Origin: Leptospira vanthielii serovar Holland str. Waz Holland = ATCC 700522
Lineage (GTDB): Bacteria; Spirochaetota; Leptospiria; Leptospirales; Leptospiraceae
Assembly: GCF_000332455.1 (NCBI RefSeq)
Contig: NZ_AOGY02000038.1
Coordinates: 62,001 to 126,000 of the forward strand
DNA length: 64,000 nucleotides
Direction: 5' to 3'
Below are positions 46,673 to 55,806 of the stretch, in pieces. Position 1 is the stretch's first letter. Every line of letters starts with the position of its first letter. The position numbers were made by a program, and so were the translations under genes. The notes below the pieces were generated by a model that was not told the origin of the DNA, made no database searches, and saw nothing but the letters and a program-made list of their open reading frames with translations.

Positions 46673-47385
46673 ATTCCATCTCCATGAATAAATTCTTGAA
46701 TGAATCGATCATCTTCCGGAGCATCTATAGAAGATTTTTCTAACCGTTGTTGTTTTTCGTATAGTTTGTTAATGAGTTGTTGTTGGGTTTCCACTTTTTC
46801 CAATAGAACAGAAAAAACTTTGGCAATTGGATCTGGCATTTGATTGTGCTCTAACATTTGTTCTACGCTATCAGATGCAGTGTCACCGGCTTTCACAACC
46901 TTACCTGGAATTCCTACCACGGTACAACCCGCTGGAACATTTCGCATAACAACGGATCCAGCACCAACTCGAACATGGTCTTCGACAGTTATGTTTCCAA
47001 GAACCTTGGCTCCAGCTCCGATCACTACATTTTTACCAATCGTAGGGTGACGTTTTCCAGATTCTTTTCCTGTTCCCCCAAGGGTTACACCTTGAAAAAT
47101 CAGAGAGCCGCTGCCTACAATTGCGGTTTCCCCAATCACAACTCCAGAGCCGTGATCGATAAAGACACCTGGGGCAATTTTGGCTCCAGGATGAATGTCA
47201 ATTCCTGTCAAAAACCGACTAATGTAATTGATTAGTCTCGGGATGATGGGCAATCGAAGTTTATAGAGTAAATGAGCAAATTTATGGAGCCAAAGGGCAT
47301 GTAGTCCCGGGTAACAAAGAACAATTTCCAAATAGGATTTTGCCGCCGGGTCAAATTTTTTGATAATTTTTATATTTTCAAACAT
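46669..47385 (-). CDS. cysE: Serine O-acetyltransferase
   Basis: First enzyme of cysteine synthesis from serine and acetyl-CoA, 238 residues. An N-terminal helical part (about 1-60) leads into the left-handed hexapeptide helix with DIHPGAKIAPGVFIDHGSGVVIGE and GGTGKESGKRHPTIG, where the His/Asp pair is catalytic. It matches the shorter EpsC/SrpH-like SAT form. The C-terminal 50 residues beyond the helix are helical and Gln-rich. It is divergent from the M50 protease gene across a 360-base gap. Confidence 0.92.
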   Translation of the reverse strand: MFENIKIIKKFDPAAKSYLEIVLCYPGLHALWLHKFAHLLYKLRLPIIPRLINYISRFLTGIDIHPGAKIAPGVFIDHGSGVVIGETAIVGSGSLIFQGVTLGGTGKESGKRHPTIGKNVVIGAGAKVLGNITVEDHVRVGAGSVVMRNVPAGCTVVGIPGKVVKAGDTASDSVEQMLEHNQMPDPIAKVFSVLLEKVETQQQLINKLYEKQQRLEKSSIDAPEDDRFIQEFIHGDGI

Positions 47386-47745
47386 TGATTAATTGGTTTT
47401 AAAATTACTGATTAGACTAGTCAACTTTTCCAAGAGTTGGGAAAGATTTAAAAGAGTAAAGGCTTGAGGTTCTGTACAAAGAATTCACTTGTTCAATGGA
47501 ATCCCAAGTCCCCATTTGAGGAAGAAAATTTTCATTAGGTGGGACTGCAAAAGCGAATCAACTTTCCGAATTCGTAAGGAATTGACACAGTTTTACCAAA
47601 TGGTACCGGGTTAGACTTGGATCTGAATTAAGTTCAGATCGCATAGACCCTTCTAAATTTCTTATACTAATCAGGTTTCTAATTGCTTCTATAGTTAACT
47701 TCTATATTCTTTCGAGTATAAATAAATTTCTAGGTTGTTCCGACT
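47386..47745. other. Divergent intergenic region with inverted repeats
   Basis: 360 bases between the starts of cysE (minus) and the M50 protease (plus), with no coding signal seen. It holds a perfect hairpin GATCTGAA-TTAAG-TTCAGATC (47620-47640), a palindromic GACTAGTC near 47417, and a TACCA/TGGTA inverted repeat near 47600. These could be operators or leader structures for either gene. No known riboswitch is recognised. Confidence 0.4.
47620..47640. promoter_or_regulatory. Hairpin or operator GATCTGAA-n5-TTCAGATC
   Basis: Perfect 8-base arms with a 5-base loop, 105 bases upstream of the M50 protease start. No T-run follows, so an operator or leader hairpin is likelier than a terminator. 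Confidence 0.45.
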
Positions 47746-48675
47746 TTGGAATCAAAAAAAACAATACACATTCTTTTATTCATTCTTACTTTTTTTACTT
47801 TGACTTATTCTGATATATTTCTCAATCCTCAAGTGCCTCAAACATTAGAGAATTATAAACTTATGTTTTTTGAGAACTGGCCTTATTCGGTTTCTTTGTT
47901 ATTCATTTTATTTGCACATGAAATGGGGCATTATTTACCCGCAAGACATTATGGTGTTAAGGCTACATTGCCTTATTTCATTCCTTTACCTGTGGGGCCG
48001 ATTGGAACCATGGGAGCTGTAATCCAAATCAAACAACAAATTCCTGATAAAAAAGTTTTATTCGACATTGGAATTGGAGGACCCACCGCAAGTTTAATCC
48101 TTTCCGTCATTGCTTGGTTAGTTGGTATTAGTTTGTCCAAAGTGATTGAAATACCGCCAGATTTTGATCGATCTGGTTTTTTGTTTTTTGGAGATAGTCT
48201 TTTCACATATTTTACAACCCAGTGGATCCTTGGGCCCATTGATCTTTCAACGATGGATATACAAGCGCATCCACTCGCCAAAGCAGGATGGGTAGGTCTT
48301 TTGATCACAGCAGTAAACCTACTTCCCTTTGGGCAGTTGGATGGAGGTCATGTCATTTATTCTATGTTTGGTGAAAAATATCGCAATTGGATTCATCGTT
48401 TGTTTGTATTTTTTTTAATTTTTGCTCTGATTCATTTTACTTGGTTACTTTGGGGTTTTATCATCTACTATGTTGTGAAGATCGAACACCCTTTCATACG
48501 TGATTCAGCATCGGGAATTGGAAAATTTCGTTTTTACTTTGGAGCTGCGATGTTAGTAACATTCCTAATCATTTTTGTTCCGAAACCGATTATCTTGGGT
48601 TCAGAATTTGAAGATTCCTCTTTACTTATAGATATTTTTCGTCTGATAACACATAACTTTGGGTTGGATTCATGA
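47746..48675 (+). CDS. Site-2 protease family (M50) membrane metalloprotease
   Basis: Polytopic membrane protease of 309 residues. Zinc ligands are HEMGH (about 64-68) in a membrane segment and the Asp in NLLPFGQLDGGH (about 196-207). PxGPxG-type loops (LPVGPIGTMGAV) are also present. No PDZ domain is visible, so it resembles the S2P/SpoIVFB or plant EGY-like branch that acts on membrane substrates. The start is TTG by this reading. It overlaps the downstream beta-propeller gene by 4 bases, so the two products may work together. Confidence 0.88.
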   Translation: MESKKTIHILLFILTFFTLTYSDIFLNPQVPQTLENYKLMFFENWPYSVSLLFILFAHEMGHYLPARHYGVKATLPYFIPLPVGPIGTMGAVIQIKQQIPDKKVLFDIGIGGPTASLILSVIAWLVGISLSKVIEIPPDFDRSGFLFFGDSLFTYFTTQWILGPIDLSTMDIQAHPLAKAGWVGLLITAVNLLPFGQLDGGHVIYSMFGEKYRNWIHRLFVFFLIFALIHFTWLLWGFIIYYVVKIEHPFIRDSASGIGKFRFYFGAAMLVTFLIIFVPKPIILGSEFEDSSLLIDIFRLITHNFGLDS

Positions 48676-50069
48676 TTCGTATTTTATTATTATTAACTTT
48701 TTTTTCCTTTGGACTATTGGCTCAGGAAAGTAAGGAATACAAACTTACAGAGAAAGCTTATGGTCTTGCTTGGGATGGCATCAATTTTTGGTACATCGAT
48801 ACCAATCGTCGTGCGATTATCAAAATCAATGAAATTGGAGAACAAGAGATCTTTAACTTAGGTTTAGCAAACCTTCGAGGCATTAGTTTTGATGCTCGTG
48901 AAGGCAAACTTCTTGTAGTGGCACCGAAACAGATTTTGAAACTAGATCCCAATTCCGGCGGGATTACAGACAAAATTCAGATCCCCCTTTCCAATGTTGC
49001 AGGGATTGCCAGTGTCGGAAATTATTATTACATGTTAGATTTGGATTCTGGAAAAGTTCAAATTTATGATCAATCCACTTCACTTTTGATTGGCGGATTT
49101 TTTACGGATCGGACTAGACCACGTGACATCTGTTATGGTAGAGATTCTTTATGGATTTCAGACTCGGCAGATAATAGTATCTACCGTTATGATACTAAAA
49201 CAGGAAAAATTACAGGATCGATTAAAACAAACCTTCGTTCCATTCGTGGTGTTTTGCTCAGTGGATCAAAACTTTGGGTTGTAGATAGGGAAAATAAAGA
49301 AATCAAAAACATTCCCTTCGTAGAAACAGAACGTTTTATTGCTTCTGGCGAAGAGGAATACAATTTAGAAGTGACATTAAAATTCAAACTTGATTCTGTT
49401 TCTTTGTCAAAAGCACAAATTGCGATCCTTCATCCACCATCGAATGAACAACAAAGAATTCGATCTGTTAAATTTTCCGATCCAACCTACCAGCCGACTT
49501 TCATTCAAAGGAATCGAGTCCAAATGAAAAAGTTATCGATTGAAGATTTGCCTGGAGAACAAACTGTTAAATATAAATTTTCTTCCAAAAACCAATTCAT
49601 TAAGTATTATGTAACCGATGAGTATTTGGATAAAGAAGCAACCTATCCAGGGGATGTAACTGCTTTTTATGAAAAACTTAGTGAGGAACAAAAACTTTTA
49701 CCTAGGGATTATCTGGATGCCATCTATCAAGCACGCCAAACGAGCATTAGTATAAATGACTTTAAAGATAAAATGAAAGAAATTGGAGTCCCTATGCAGC
49801 CATTTCGAATGATTCGGTTTGAAAAAGGAAAGCCGAAGTCGATGCAAGATTCCTTATCCATTTTTCTTTTGAGTTATGGTTGGATTCCTATAGCAGATTT
49901 AGGTCTTGGAAGTAATACGGACAAACGATATTTTGAAAAAAAAGAGTCTGACTTGATTTTATTCCAAAGTTTGAATTCCAAATCTTCAAATTCTCCGGTA
50001 TACTTTCGTAAGGATGCCAACTCGGAATGGGAAAACTTACCTGCTGAAATTACTTACAAAATTAAGTAA
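48672..50069 (+). CDS. Secreted beta-propeller (NHL/SMP-30-like repeats) protein
   Basis: 465-residue precursor with a signal peptide (MIRILLLLTFFSFGLLAQ). Residues 20-215 consist of about five repeats of the type GLAWDGINFWYIDTNRRAI / GISFDAREGKLLVV / DICYGRDSLWISDSADNSIYRYD / GVLLSGSKLWVVDRENKEI, a small beta-propeller. The C-terminal half (about 230-465) has no recognised fold; part resembles transglutaminase-leading beta domains in composition only. It overlaps the M50 gene by 4 bases and the next lipoprotein gene by 56. Role unknown. Confidence 0.68.
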   Translation: MIRILLLLTFFSFGLLAQESKEYKLTEKAYGLAWDGINFWYIDTNRRAIIKINEIGEQEIFNLGLANLRGISFDAREGKLLVVAPKQILKLDPNSGGITDKIQIPLSNVAGIASVGNYYYMLDLDSGKVQIYDQSTSLLIGGFFTDRTRPRDICYGRDSLWISDSADNSIYRYDTKTGKITGSIKTNLRSIRGVLLSGSKLWVVDRENKEIKNIPFVETERFIASGEEEYNLEVTLKFKLDSVSLSKAQIAILHPPSNEQQRIRSVKFSDPTYQPTFIQRNRVQMKKLSIEDLPGEQTVKYKFSSKNQFIKYYVTDEYLDKEATYPGDVTAFYEKLSEEQKLLPRDYLDAIYQARQTSISINDFKDKMKEIGVPMQPFRMIRFEKGKPKSMQDSLSIFLLSYGWIPIADLGLGSNTDKRYFEKKESDLILFQSLNSKSSNSPVYFRKDANSEWENLPAEITYKIK

Positions 50070-50844
50070 AATATCCGTTTTCTTTTTATTTGCCTGTTCT
50101 GACTACGGACAAAGAAGTGATTCCCTGTTCGTAGACAAAACGTTCGAACGTGAAAGTAAATTTCAGGAATTAGTAGACACCACTTGGATTCAATTTCCGA
50201 AATTGGGATTGTATTGTGAAAAAGAAATTTCCTATCACAAAATTTATTGCAAAGTCCAAACAGTTCTTAGTTTTAAAAAACTTTCCGAGTATTTAGGGAT
50301 CCAAATTTTCGAATCCGGCCCTCACACTAAATACTACCTAGAATTGAATTCTCCTACTGAATTTGGACATTACAATCCAGAATTTCCTTTGAAACTACGA
50401 GAATTTCTCATTCCTGCAAAAACAAATCCATCATTATACAAGATAACTTTACCAATTTATGAAAGTTTGATTCGAAGCACGGCTCGTGAATTTTTTATTG
50501 TCTACCAAAAACTAGATTCAAATCCAAGATTTTTTCGAAAAGAGGCTGACCGTTATTTATTGTTAGTGGAAGAAGACAGGTTAGATCCCTTTTACTTAGA
50601 TCGATTTATTTTATTTCTTTATCCTGCCTTCACGGATAATGAAGATCCAGAAGAGTCTTCTCGTTTTGTTTATAGAAAAGGGGATGAAACCATAGATGCT
50701 CAAGTGGTAAAGGAAGTTGTTGGATTTTGGATTCGCAGAAAGGCGGATGGTACGGATACAGAATTTATTTTAGGTTTGGTGGATTTACTTAAGTTGTACG
50801 ATTCGGAGTTTTATCAAAACCGAACCGCACAAAATATCAACTAA
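50014..50844 (+). CDS. Hypothetical lipoprotein (276 residues)
   Basis: Unrecognised family. The N-terminus has a short basic region followed by ISVFFLFAC, a lipobox-like end at about residue 28. The mature part is rich in aromatic and charged residues. The only plausible ATG (50014) lies inside the upstream propeller gene in another frame, a 56-base overlap. Together the M50 protease, propeller and this lipoprotein form a three-gene overlapping unit facing the envelope. Confidence 0.6.
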   Translation: MPTRNGKTYLLKLLTKLSKISVFFLFACSDYGQRSDSLFVDKTFERESKFQELVDTTWIQFPKLGLYCEKEISYHKIYCKVQTVLSFKKLSEYLGIQIFESGPHTKYYLELNSPTEFGHYNPEFPLKLREFLIPAKTNPSLYKITLPIYESLIRSTAREFFIVYQKLDSNPRFFRKEADRYLLLVEEDRLDPFYLDRFILFLYPAFTDNEDPEESSRFVYRKGDETIDAQVVKEVVGFWIRRKADGTDTEFILGLVDLLKLYDSEFYQNRTAQNIN

Positions 50845-50850
50845 TATCGA

Positions 50851-52050
50851 TTAACCTAAAATACCTTTTACGGCATCAATTACATCTTTTTCATCGGACT
50901 CGCTCATACCAGCAAACAAAGGAAGAGAAATGGATCTATCATACATTTGGCATGCGTTCGGATATTCTTTTCTGTTGTATTGGAATGTCTTCTTATAATA
51001 GGGATGTTCGAAGATAGGAATGAAGTGTAAGCTTGTGCCAATATTTTTTTCTTTTAATTCTTCAACAAAACTATCTCGTCCTACCTTGGCAATTTTTGGA
51101 TCCAATTCAATACGATAGAGGTGCCAACTATGAAGTCCGTTGGAGTCTTCTTTCGGAAGTTTGATTCCTTTTAAAGAACTAAATTCTTGGTTATAATGTT
51201 TTGCAATCTCAGTCCTGCGCTCCCAAAATCTATGAGATTCTTTTAATTGCACAACACCTAATGCGGCAGCGATGTCAGTCATATTGTATTTGAAACCTGC
51301 ATCTACCACTTCGTAATACCAACCAGGCCTGTTAAATGCATCACGGTTAATCCCATGAAGTCGCATTTTGCGAATTCGTTCTGCTGCCTCTTTATGAGAA
51401 GTGGTAACCATTCCGCCTTCTCCTGTGGTAATTCCTTTAGTAGCATAAAAACTAAATACAGTGAAGTCACCCCAGGTTCCGATCATTTTGTCTTTATGGA
51501 CTGCGGGGAAAGCGTGGGCTGCATCTTCGATTACGTATAAATTATACTCTTTTGCAATTGCCAAAAGACCTTCCATATCGCAGGTATAACCGGCCAAATG
51601 TACGGGTAAGATGGCTTTGATTTGTTTGCCAGATTTTTTACTTTTGAGTTCTTTACCGTTCCATTTGCACTTAGATTCGATCGTTTCCCGTAAGGTAGTT
51701 GGGGTCATCAAATTGTGGATTGGATCTACATCGGTGAGAATGGGTTCCGCCCCAAAATAACAAATGACTTCGGTGGTGGCTGTGAATGTGACCGCACTGG
51801 TAATGGCGGCATCTTCGGAGGTGAGTCCGATCGCTTCTAAAGCTAGGTGGAGACCTGCGGTCGCCGAATTGACGGCAATGGTTTCTTTACTCCCCACAAA
51901 GTCGCTAAACTCCATCTCGAACTGTTTGACTTTGGGGCCTGAGGTGACCCATCCAGACCTTAGAACTTGGGCCACTTCTTCAATAGCATCCTCAGAAATC
52001 GAAGGAAGTGCAAACGGTAGGAAGGTTTTGCGAGATGTGAGCATATTCAT
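50851..52050 (-). CDS. DegT/DnrJ/EryC1/StrS-family PLP aminotransferase
   Basis: Sugar aminotransferase type enzyme of 399 residues that transfers an amino group to a nucleotide-linked keto-sugar in lipopolysaccharide or glycan synthesis. The PLP site is visible as VIEDAAHAF (about 171-179) and FSFYATKGITTGEGGMV, with the Schiff-base Lys (about 199). LHGINRDAFNRPGWYYEV and YNMTDIAAALG follow. No sugar-nucleotide genes are next to it, so the precise substrate is unknown. It converges on the lipoprotein gene with 6 bases between. Confidence 0.9.
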   Translation of the reverse strand: MNMLTSRKTFLPFALPSISEDAIEEVAQVLRSGWVTSGPKVKQFEMEFSDFVGSKETIAVNSATAGLHLALEAIGLTSEDAAITSAVTFTATTEVICYFGAEPILTDVDPIHNLMTPTTLRETIESKCKWNGKELKSKKSGKQIKAILPVHLAGYTCDMEGLLAIAKEYNLYVIEDAAHAFPAVHKDKMIGTWGDFTVFSFYATKGITTGEGGMVTTSHKEAAERIRKMRLHGINRDAFNRPGWYYEVVDAGFKYNMTDIAAALGVVQLKESHRFWERRTEIAKHYNQEFSSLKGIKLPKEDSNGLHSWHLYRIELDPKIAKVGRDSFVEELKEKNIGTSLHFIPIFEHPYYKKTFQYNRKEYPNACQMYDRSISLPLFAGMSESDEKDVIDAVKGILG

Positions 52051-52171
52051 TTATACGACATAATTCAGAAAAAATTTCCAGTCTTTTCCGCCCCCAAACT
52101 TCCTATCGACGAGATTTTTCAAACCTAAATAGGGATTTTCACTTAGGCTTTAAAAATCTACTTGTAGATAC

Positions 52172-52197
52172 CCAGGAAATTCAGCATTCTTTCCTGG
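52172..52197 (+). promoter_or_regulatory. Hairpin immediately before the deaminase start codon
   Basis: CCAGGAAA and TTTCCTGG form a perfect 8-base stem with a 10-base loop ending 3 bases before the ATG at 52201. The 5' arm contains AGGAAA, a Shine-Dalgarno-like sequence, so folding could hide it. Confidence 0.45.
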
Positions 52198-52200
52198 AAC

Positions 52201-53553
52201 ATGGAAGTTCCTTTTTCTGAGATTTTAAATCGTATTGCTGTCATTGACCGAGACATTGCAGAGCTCAACCGCCTAAAGAGCCGCCTGCCAGCTGACAGAC
52301 CGTACTCGCCAACCATCCAACTTACATTTGATAAACAAATCAATACTCTGTTAAACGAAAGGGTTTCTTTGATGGAACTCCCGATCCTCCATCCGCCCCT
52401 TTGGTTACTTTCCAAAGAGGGGTTGGAACCGTCAGTAGAGTCGTCTGTTCTCAAAGAACGGAGATCATTACTTGCAGGGGATTTGTCGGTTCCTCATCCT
52501 AATGAGCAGGACGTCATCAATTTCATTCGTGAAATTCCAAAAACCGAAGTGCACCTACACTTAGAAGCTTGTGTGAACAAAGAGACATTGAAGTTTTTGT
52601 ACAAAAAGAACGGCATCGAGGTCACAGATAAAGAGTTTGAAGATAAATACAATTTCAAAGATCTAAATGGTTTCATTCAGGTTTTCTTTTTTGTCCAAGG
52701 TTCGGTGAAAGAAGCATCTGACTTGGGATATTTTATCGATAGTTTGGCTGAATATTTGCGTTCTAATAACATTATCTATTGCGAAGCTTTTTTTGCTCCA
52801 TCTAAGTTCATTCAAAATGGATTAGACTTTGATGAAATGGTGGAAGTGATGGTAAATCGTATTCGTCAAATCGAAGTTAAAGATGGAATCACCATACGCT
52901 TGCTAGTTGACGTTTCTCGTTCCTTTGGTCCAGAGAATGCGATGAACAATCTCAAGAGAGTTTTGGGATTAAAACAGAAAGAAGTGATTGGAATTGGTCT
53001 TGGTGGGGCGGAACTTATGGGTCCTGCAAAAGATTATTCCGAAGTGTTTAAAGTTGCACGTGAGTCTGGTTTGCGATGTGTGGCTCACTCCGGCGAAGAC
53101 GATGGCCCTTGGGCGATTTGGGATGCGGTAAACCTTTGTAAGGCGGAAAGAATTGGGCACGGAACTTCTGCCATCCAAGATCCTGAACTGGTTCGTTATA
53201 TGAAGGAAAACAGAATTCCTATTGAGATTTGTGTGACTTCCAATGTTTTTACTGGAAAATATGTTCGTAAGGAACAAAACCATCCGGTTCGTTATTATTA
53301 TGACCAGGGACTTATGTTGTGTATCAATACAGATGACCCTGATATCTTTAACGTAAATTTAACTTACGAATTTTTTAAACTCTATCGCTTTTTGGATTTT
53401 TCTATCGATGAGATCATTGATTTGGTGAGACAAGGTGTGCTTTGTACTTTCCATCCGGAAAAAGATTCTTTATGGAAGTCTATGGAAGAAAAAATTGATT
53501 TAATCAAATTAAAATACAATTTAGTATCGGAAAAACAAATAGCAGCTGTTTGA
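52201..53553 (+). CDS. Adenosine deaminase-family protein with N-terminal extension
   Basis: 450 residues. The C-terminal 335 residues are an adenosine/adenine deaminase (beta/alpha)8 barrel. HLHLE (about 118-122) supplies two metal His, followed by GGAELMGP (about 264), HSGEDDGP with the catalytic Glu (about 298) and RIGHGT (about 319). NTDDPDIF with the metal Asp lies at about 377-384. The first 105 residues, including a predicted coiled coil (about 8-60), are not part of the classical enzyme. The extension and the divergence from Add leave the purine substrate open. A hairpin sits directly at the start codon. Confidence 0.85.
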   Translation: MEVPFSEILNRIAVIDRDIAELNRLKSRLPADRPYSPTIQLTFDKQINTLLNERVSLMELPILHPPLWLLSKEGLEPSVESSVLKERRSLLAGDLSVPHPNEQDVINFIREIPKTEVHLHLEACVNKETLKFLYKKNGIEVTDKEFEDKYNFKDLNGFIQVFFFVQGSVKEASDLGYFIDSLAEYLRSNNIIYCEAFFAPSKFIQNGLDFDEMVEVMVNRIRQIEVKDGITIRLLVDVSRSFGPENAMNNLKRVLGLKQKEVIGIGLGGAELMGPAKDYSEVFKVARESGLRCVAHSGEDDGPWAIWDAVNLCKAERIGHGTSAIQDPELVRYMKENRIPIEICVTSNVFTGKYVRKEQNHPVRYYYDQGLMLCINTDDPDIFNVNLTYEFFKLYRFLDFSIDEIIDLVRQGVLCTFHPEKDSLWKSMEEKIDLIKLKYNLVSEKQIAAV

Positions 53554-53563
53554 GTGTAGTGAA

Positions 53564-54142
53564 TCAAAGGTTTTGCGACCTAGCCATTACCACCAATGGC
53601 AAAGCTATCGTTTCTCTAAAAATTGAATACAAATCACGGATTTCCACATACCTTGCATAAGATGTTTTTACGTTGAGAAACCCGGCTTTTTTCAAAAGAA
53701 ACTTCGCTCCTGGTAGATGGTAGTATTGGGAAATGATGAGTATCGATTCATCAAAATTCGAACCTAAGATGGCCTTTAGGTTATTTGCTGATTTTTCTGT
53801 TGTGTAGCCTTGGTTGTCTTCTATGATATGATTAGAATCAATTCCTTGATTGATTAAATAGTCTTTCATCACTTTTGCTTCATCAAAACCTTCTTTTCCC
53901 ATTCCTCCAGATACAATAATTTTCTGAATCAGATTTGATTGATAAAGATATACGGTTCGATCCAATCTAGCTTTCAACCGATCTGATGGTAATCCATTTA
54001 ACTCTACTTTGTTTCCGAGGACTAAGGCTGTATGGGATTTCATTTCTTTTTCTTCAACAAGTCCAGTGGAGATAATGTAAGCGGAAGAAATTAGGAAATA
54101 CGAAAAAGATAATTTGACTAACGAATAAAGTATCTTTTTCAT
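53564..54142 (-). CDS. YdcF/SanA-family (DUF218) protein
   Basis: 192-residue protein with an N-terminal signal anchor (about 5-25) and a DUF218 domain. TALVLGNKVELNGLPSDRLKARLDR, KIIVSGGMGKEG, IIEDNQGYTTEKSANNL and LIISQYYHLPGAKFL are the characteristic motifs. SanA, a relative, affects envelope barrier function. It overlaps the upstream NTF2-like gene by 4 bases (ATGA), so the two are coupled. Confidence 0.85.
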   Translation of the reverse strand: MKKILYSLVKLSFSYFLISSAYIISTGLVEEKEMKSHTALVLGNKVELNGLPSDRLKARLDRTVYLYQSNLIQKIIVSGGMGKEGFDEAKVMKDYLINQGIDSNHIIEDNQGYTTEKSANNLKAILGSNFDESILIISQYYHLPGAKFLLKKAGFLNVKTSYARYVEIRDLYSIFRETIALPLVVMARSQNL

Positions 54143-54537
54143 TTGGGTTTGGAAATGAGAGCTCCAAGAAATTCTGAGTTATTCCACTCTTCAATGATTA
54201 AACCGTTTTTGAATTTAGAAACTATCATTTCGTCCCATTTGATTAATTTACCTGGCTTTAGATTTTTGTTTTTTGAAGGTTTGATTTTTCCTCGTAGAGT
54301 TCTTTTCCAAACAATGAACTCATCCGTATAAACAAGGAATTGAATTTTCACTACTTTTAAATCTGAGAAAAAATTATGTAAATCTTTACTCCATTTTATG
54401 ATGATCTTATGCCCACTGTAATCTTTTTTTGATGTATGCACAACATAGTCTTTCGAGAAATACTTTGGAATTTCGGATGTTTTATGATTCGCTATTAGTT
54501 CGTTGAGTATGAATTCAATTTTCTTTTGGTTTTCCAT
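54139..54537 (-). CDS. SnoaL-like/NTF2-fold protein
   Basis: 132 residues with the length and strand pattern of SnoaL-like polyketide cyclase or ester-cyclase-type NTF2 folds (helical N-terminus, IPKYFSKDYVVHTSK, HNFFSDLKVVKIQFLV, the IIEEWNNSEFLGAL end). The start is uncertain: ATG at 54537 or TTG at 54549, neither with a good ribosome site. It is coupled to the downstream SanA-like gene by a 4-base overlap. Function unknown; NTF2 folds have many ligands. Confidence 0.65.
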   Translation of the reverse strand: MENQKKIEFILNELIANHKTSEIPKYFSKDYVVHTSKKDYSGHKIIIKWSKDLHNFFSDLKVVKIQFLVYTDEFIVWKRTLRGKIKPSKNKNLKPGKLIKWDEMIVSKFKNGLIIEEWNNSEFLGALISKPK

Positions 54538-54704
54538 ATTTCGTTTCAATAACCCGAAGAAGGCGTTTTTCCTTTTGTTGTTCTAATTGATTAAGCTCAT
54601 TTTCATAAAAACTGCCGAATTTGAACAAAGATCGCTAAAGTTTAGAAGATATAAAAAATACCTTGTGGCAAAGTTATTTCTTTCTCATTGTTTTGTATTT
54701 CTTT

Positions 54705-54899
54705 TTAACGTATTTTTCGTTCCCAAATAGCTCCGGTGGTAATGGCAAAAAATAACAAAGACAGATACCGAAATCCAATTTGGATAAAATATACTTCAAT
54801 AGGCATTTTGGACATAGGAAGAAGGACGAGAATGTCTAAAAGCCAATTGATAAAAATCCAAGAGCATCCCGAAATAGGTTGACAATAAGTAGTTTGATA
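54705..54899 (-). pseudogene. Remnant of a small membrane protein gene
   Basis: A minus-strand frame of 64 codons, open from just after an in-frame TAA (54900-54902) to a stop at 54705-54707, lacks any start codon in its first 28 codons. Its translation is strongly protein-like: a hydrophobic CSWIFINWLLDILVLLPM segment, a short KMPIEVYF loop and a second membrane segment (FRYLSLLFFAITTG). This looks like the 3' part of a gene for a small multi-helix membrane protein that lost its 5' end. Confidence 0.55.
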
Positions 54900-54952
54900 T
54901 TAAACTATTGAAATAGAGGGATTGGAGTCAGTCAGAAACTCCAAGGAACCGT

Positions 54953-55789
54953 ATGAACCAGACAGAAACCAAAGAGAATTTGAGTGTCTTTCCATCTTCC
55001 GATACGATTATGCCTTCGTATTTTTTGGGCCACGGAAGCCCAATGAATGCAATCGAAGAAAATGAATTTGTGGATGGGTTGCGGTACCTCGCAAACACGA
55101 TTCCGAAACCAAAGGCCATTCTTTGTATATCGGCTCACTGGGTAACGGATGGAACCTTTGTGACTGCTATGGAAAACCCTCCCACCATACATGATTTTGG
55201 TGGTTTTCCAAAGGCTTTGTTTGATGTACAATACCCGGCGCCAGGTAGTCCAGAATTAGCAAAACTGATTCAGTCAATGGTGAAATCTCAAAATGTAAAA
55301 TTAGATTACGAATGGGGTTTGGATCATGGAGCTTGGAGTGTGATCAAACATATTTATCCTAAGGCAGACATTCCGATTGTTCAGTTGAGTATGGACTATA
55401 AAAGTTCTTCCGAACAACACTTTCAATTAGCAAAAGAATTAACGCCGCTACGTAATCAAGGAATTCTTATTATTGCTAGTGGAAATATTGTACATAACTT
55501 GCGTATGGTGGCCTGGGATCGCTTGAACGAAGTGTATGGGTTTGATTGGGCACTTAATGTGAATCAAAAAGTGAAAGACTGGATCAATAAAGAAGATTAC
55601 GAATCACTAATCCAAATTCGAAATCATGGGAAAGAATTTGAATGGGCCATTCCTACTGCCGAACATTATTTACCATTGTTATATATCTTGGGAGCGAAAC
55701 TGAGTTCAGATTCGGTTTCTTTTTTTAACGATAAACCAGTCGCTGGTGCATTGACCATGACTTCAGTTAAACTGTATTCGAAGTCATAA
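54953..55789 (+). CDS. DODA-type extradiol ring-cleavage dioxygenase (YgiD-like)
   Basis: Class III extradiol dioxygenase fold of 278 residues. Metal and active-site His residues lie in FLGHGSPMNAI (about 24-34), CISAHWVTDGTFV (about 60-72), HDFGGFP (about 80-86), GLDHGAWSVIKHIYP (about 123-137) and TAEHYLPLLYILGA near the C-terminus. Bacterial YgiD cleaves L-DOPA at low activity; the natural substrate here is unknown. AAGGA 6 bases upstream marks the start. It is followed by a carboxylesterase gene after 17 bases. Confidence 0.88.
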   Translation: MNQTETKENLSVFPSSDTIMPSYFLGHGSPMNAIEENEFVDGLRYLANTIPKPKAILCISAHWVTDGTFVTAMENPPTIHDFGGFPKALFDVQYPAPGSPELAKLIQSMVKSQNVKLDYEWGLDHGAWSVIKHIYPKADIPIVQLSMDYKSSSEQHFQLAKELTPLRNQGILIIASGNIVHNLRMVAWDRLNEVYGFDWALNVNQKVKDWINKEDYESLIQIRNHGKEFEWAIPTAEHYLPLLYILGAKLSSDSVSFFNDKPVAGALTMTSVKLYSKS

Positions 55790-55806
55790 CAAGGATAAGG
55801 AAACTT

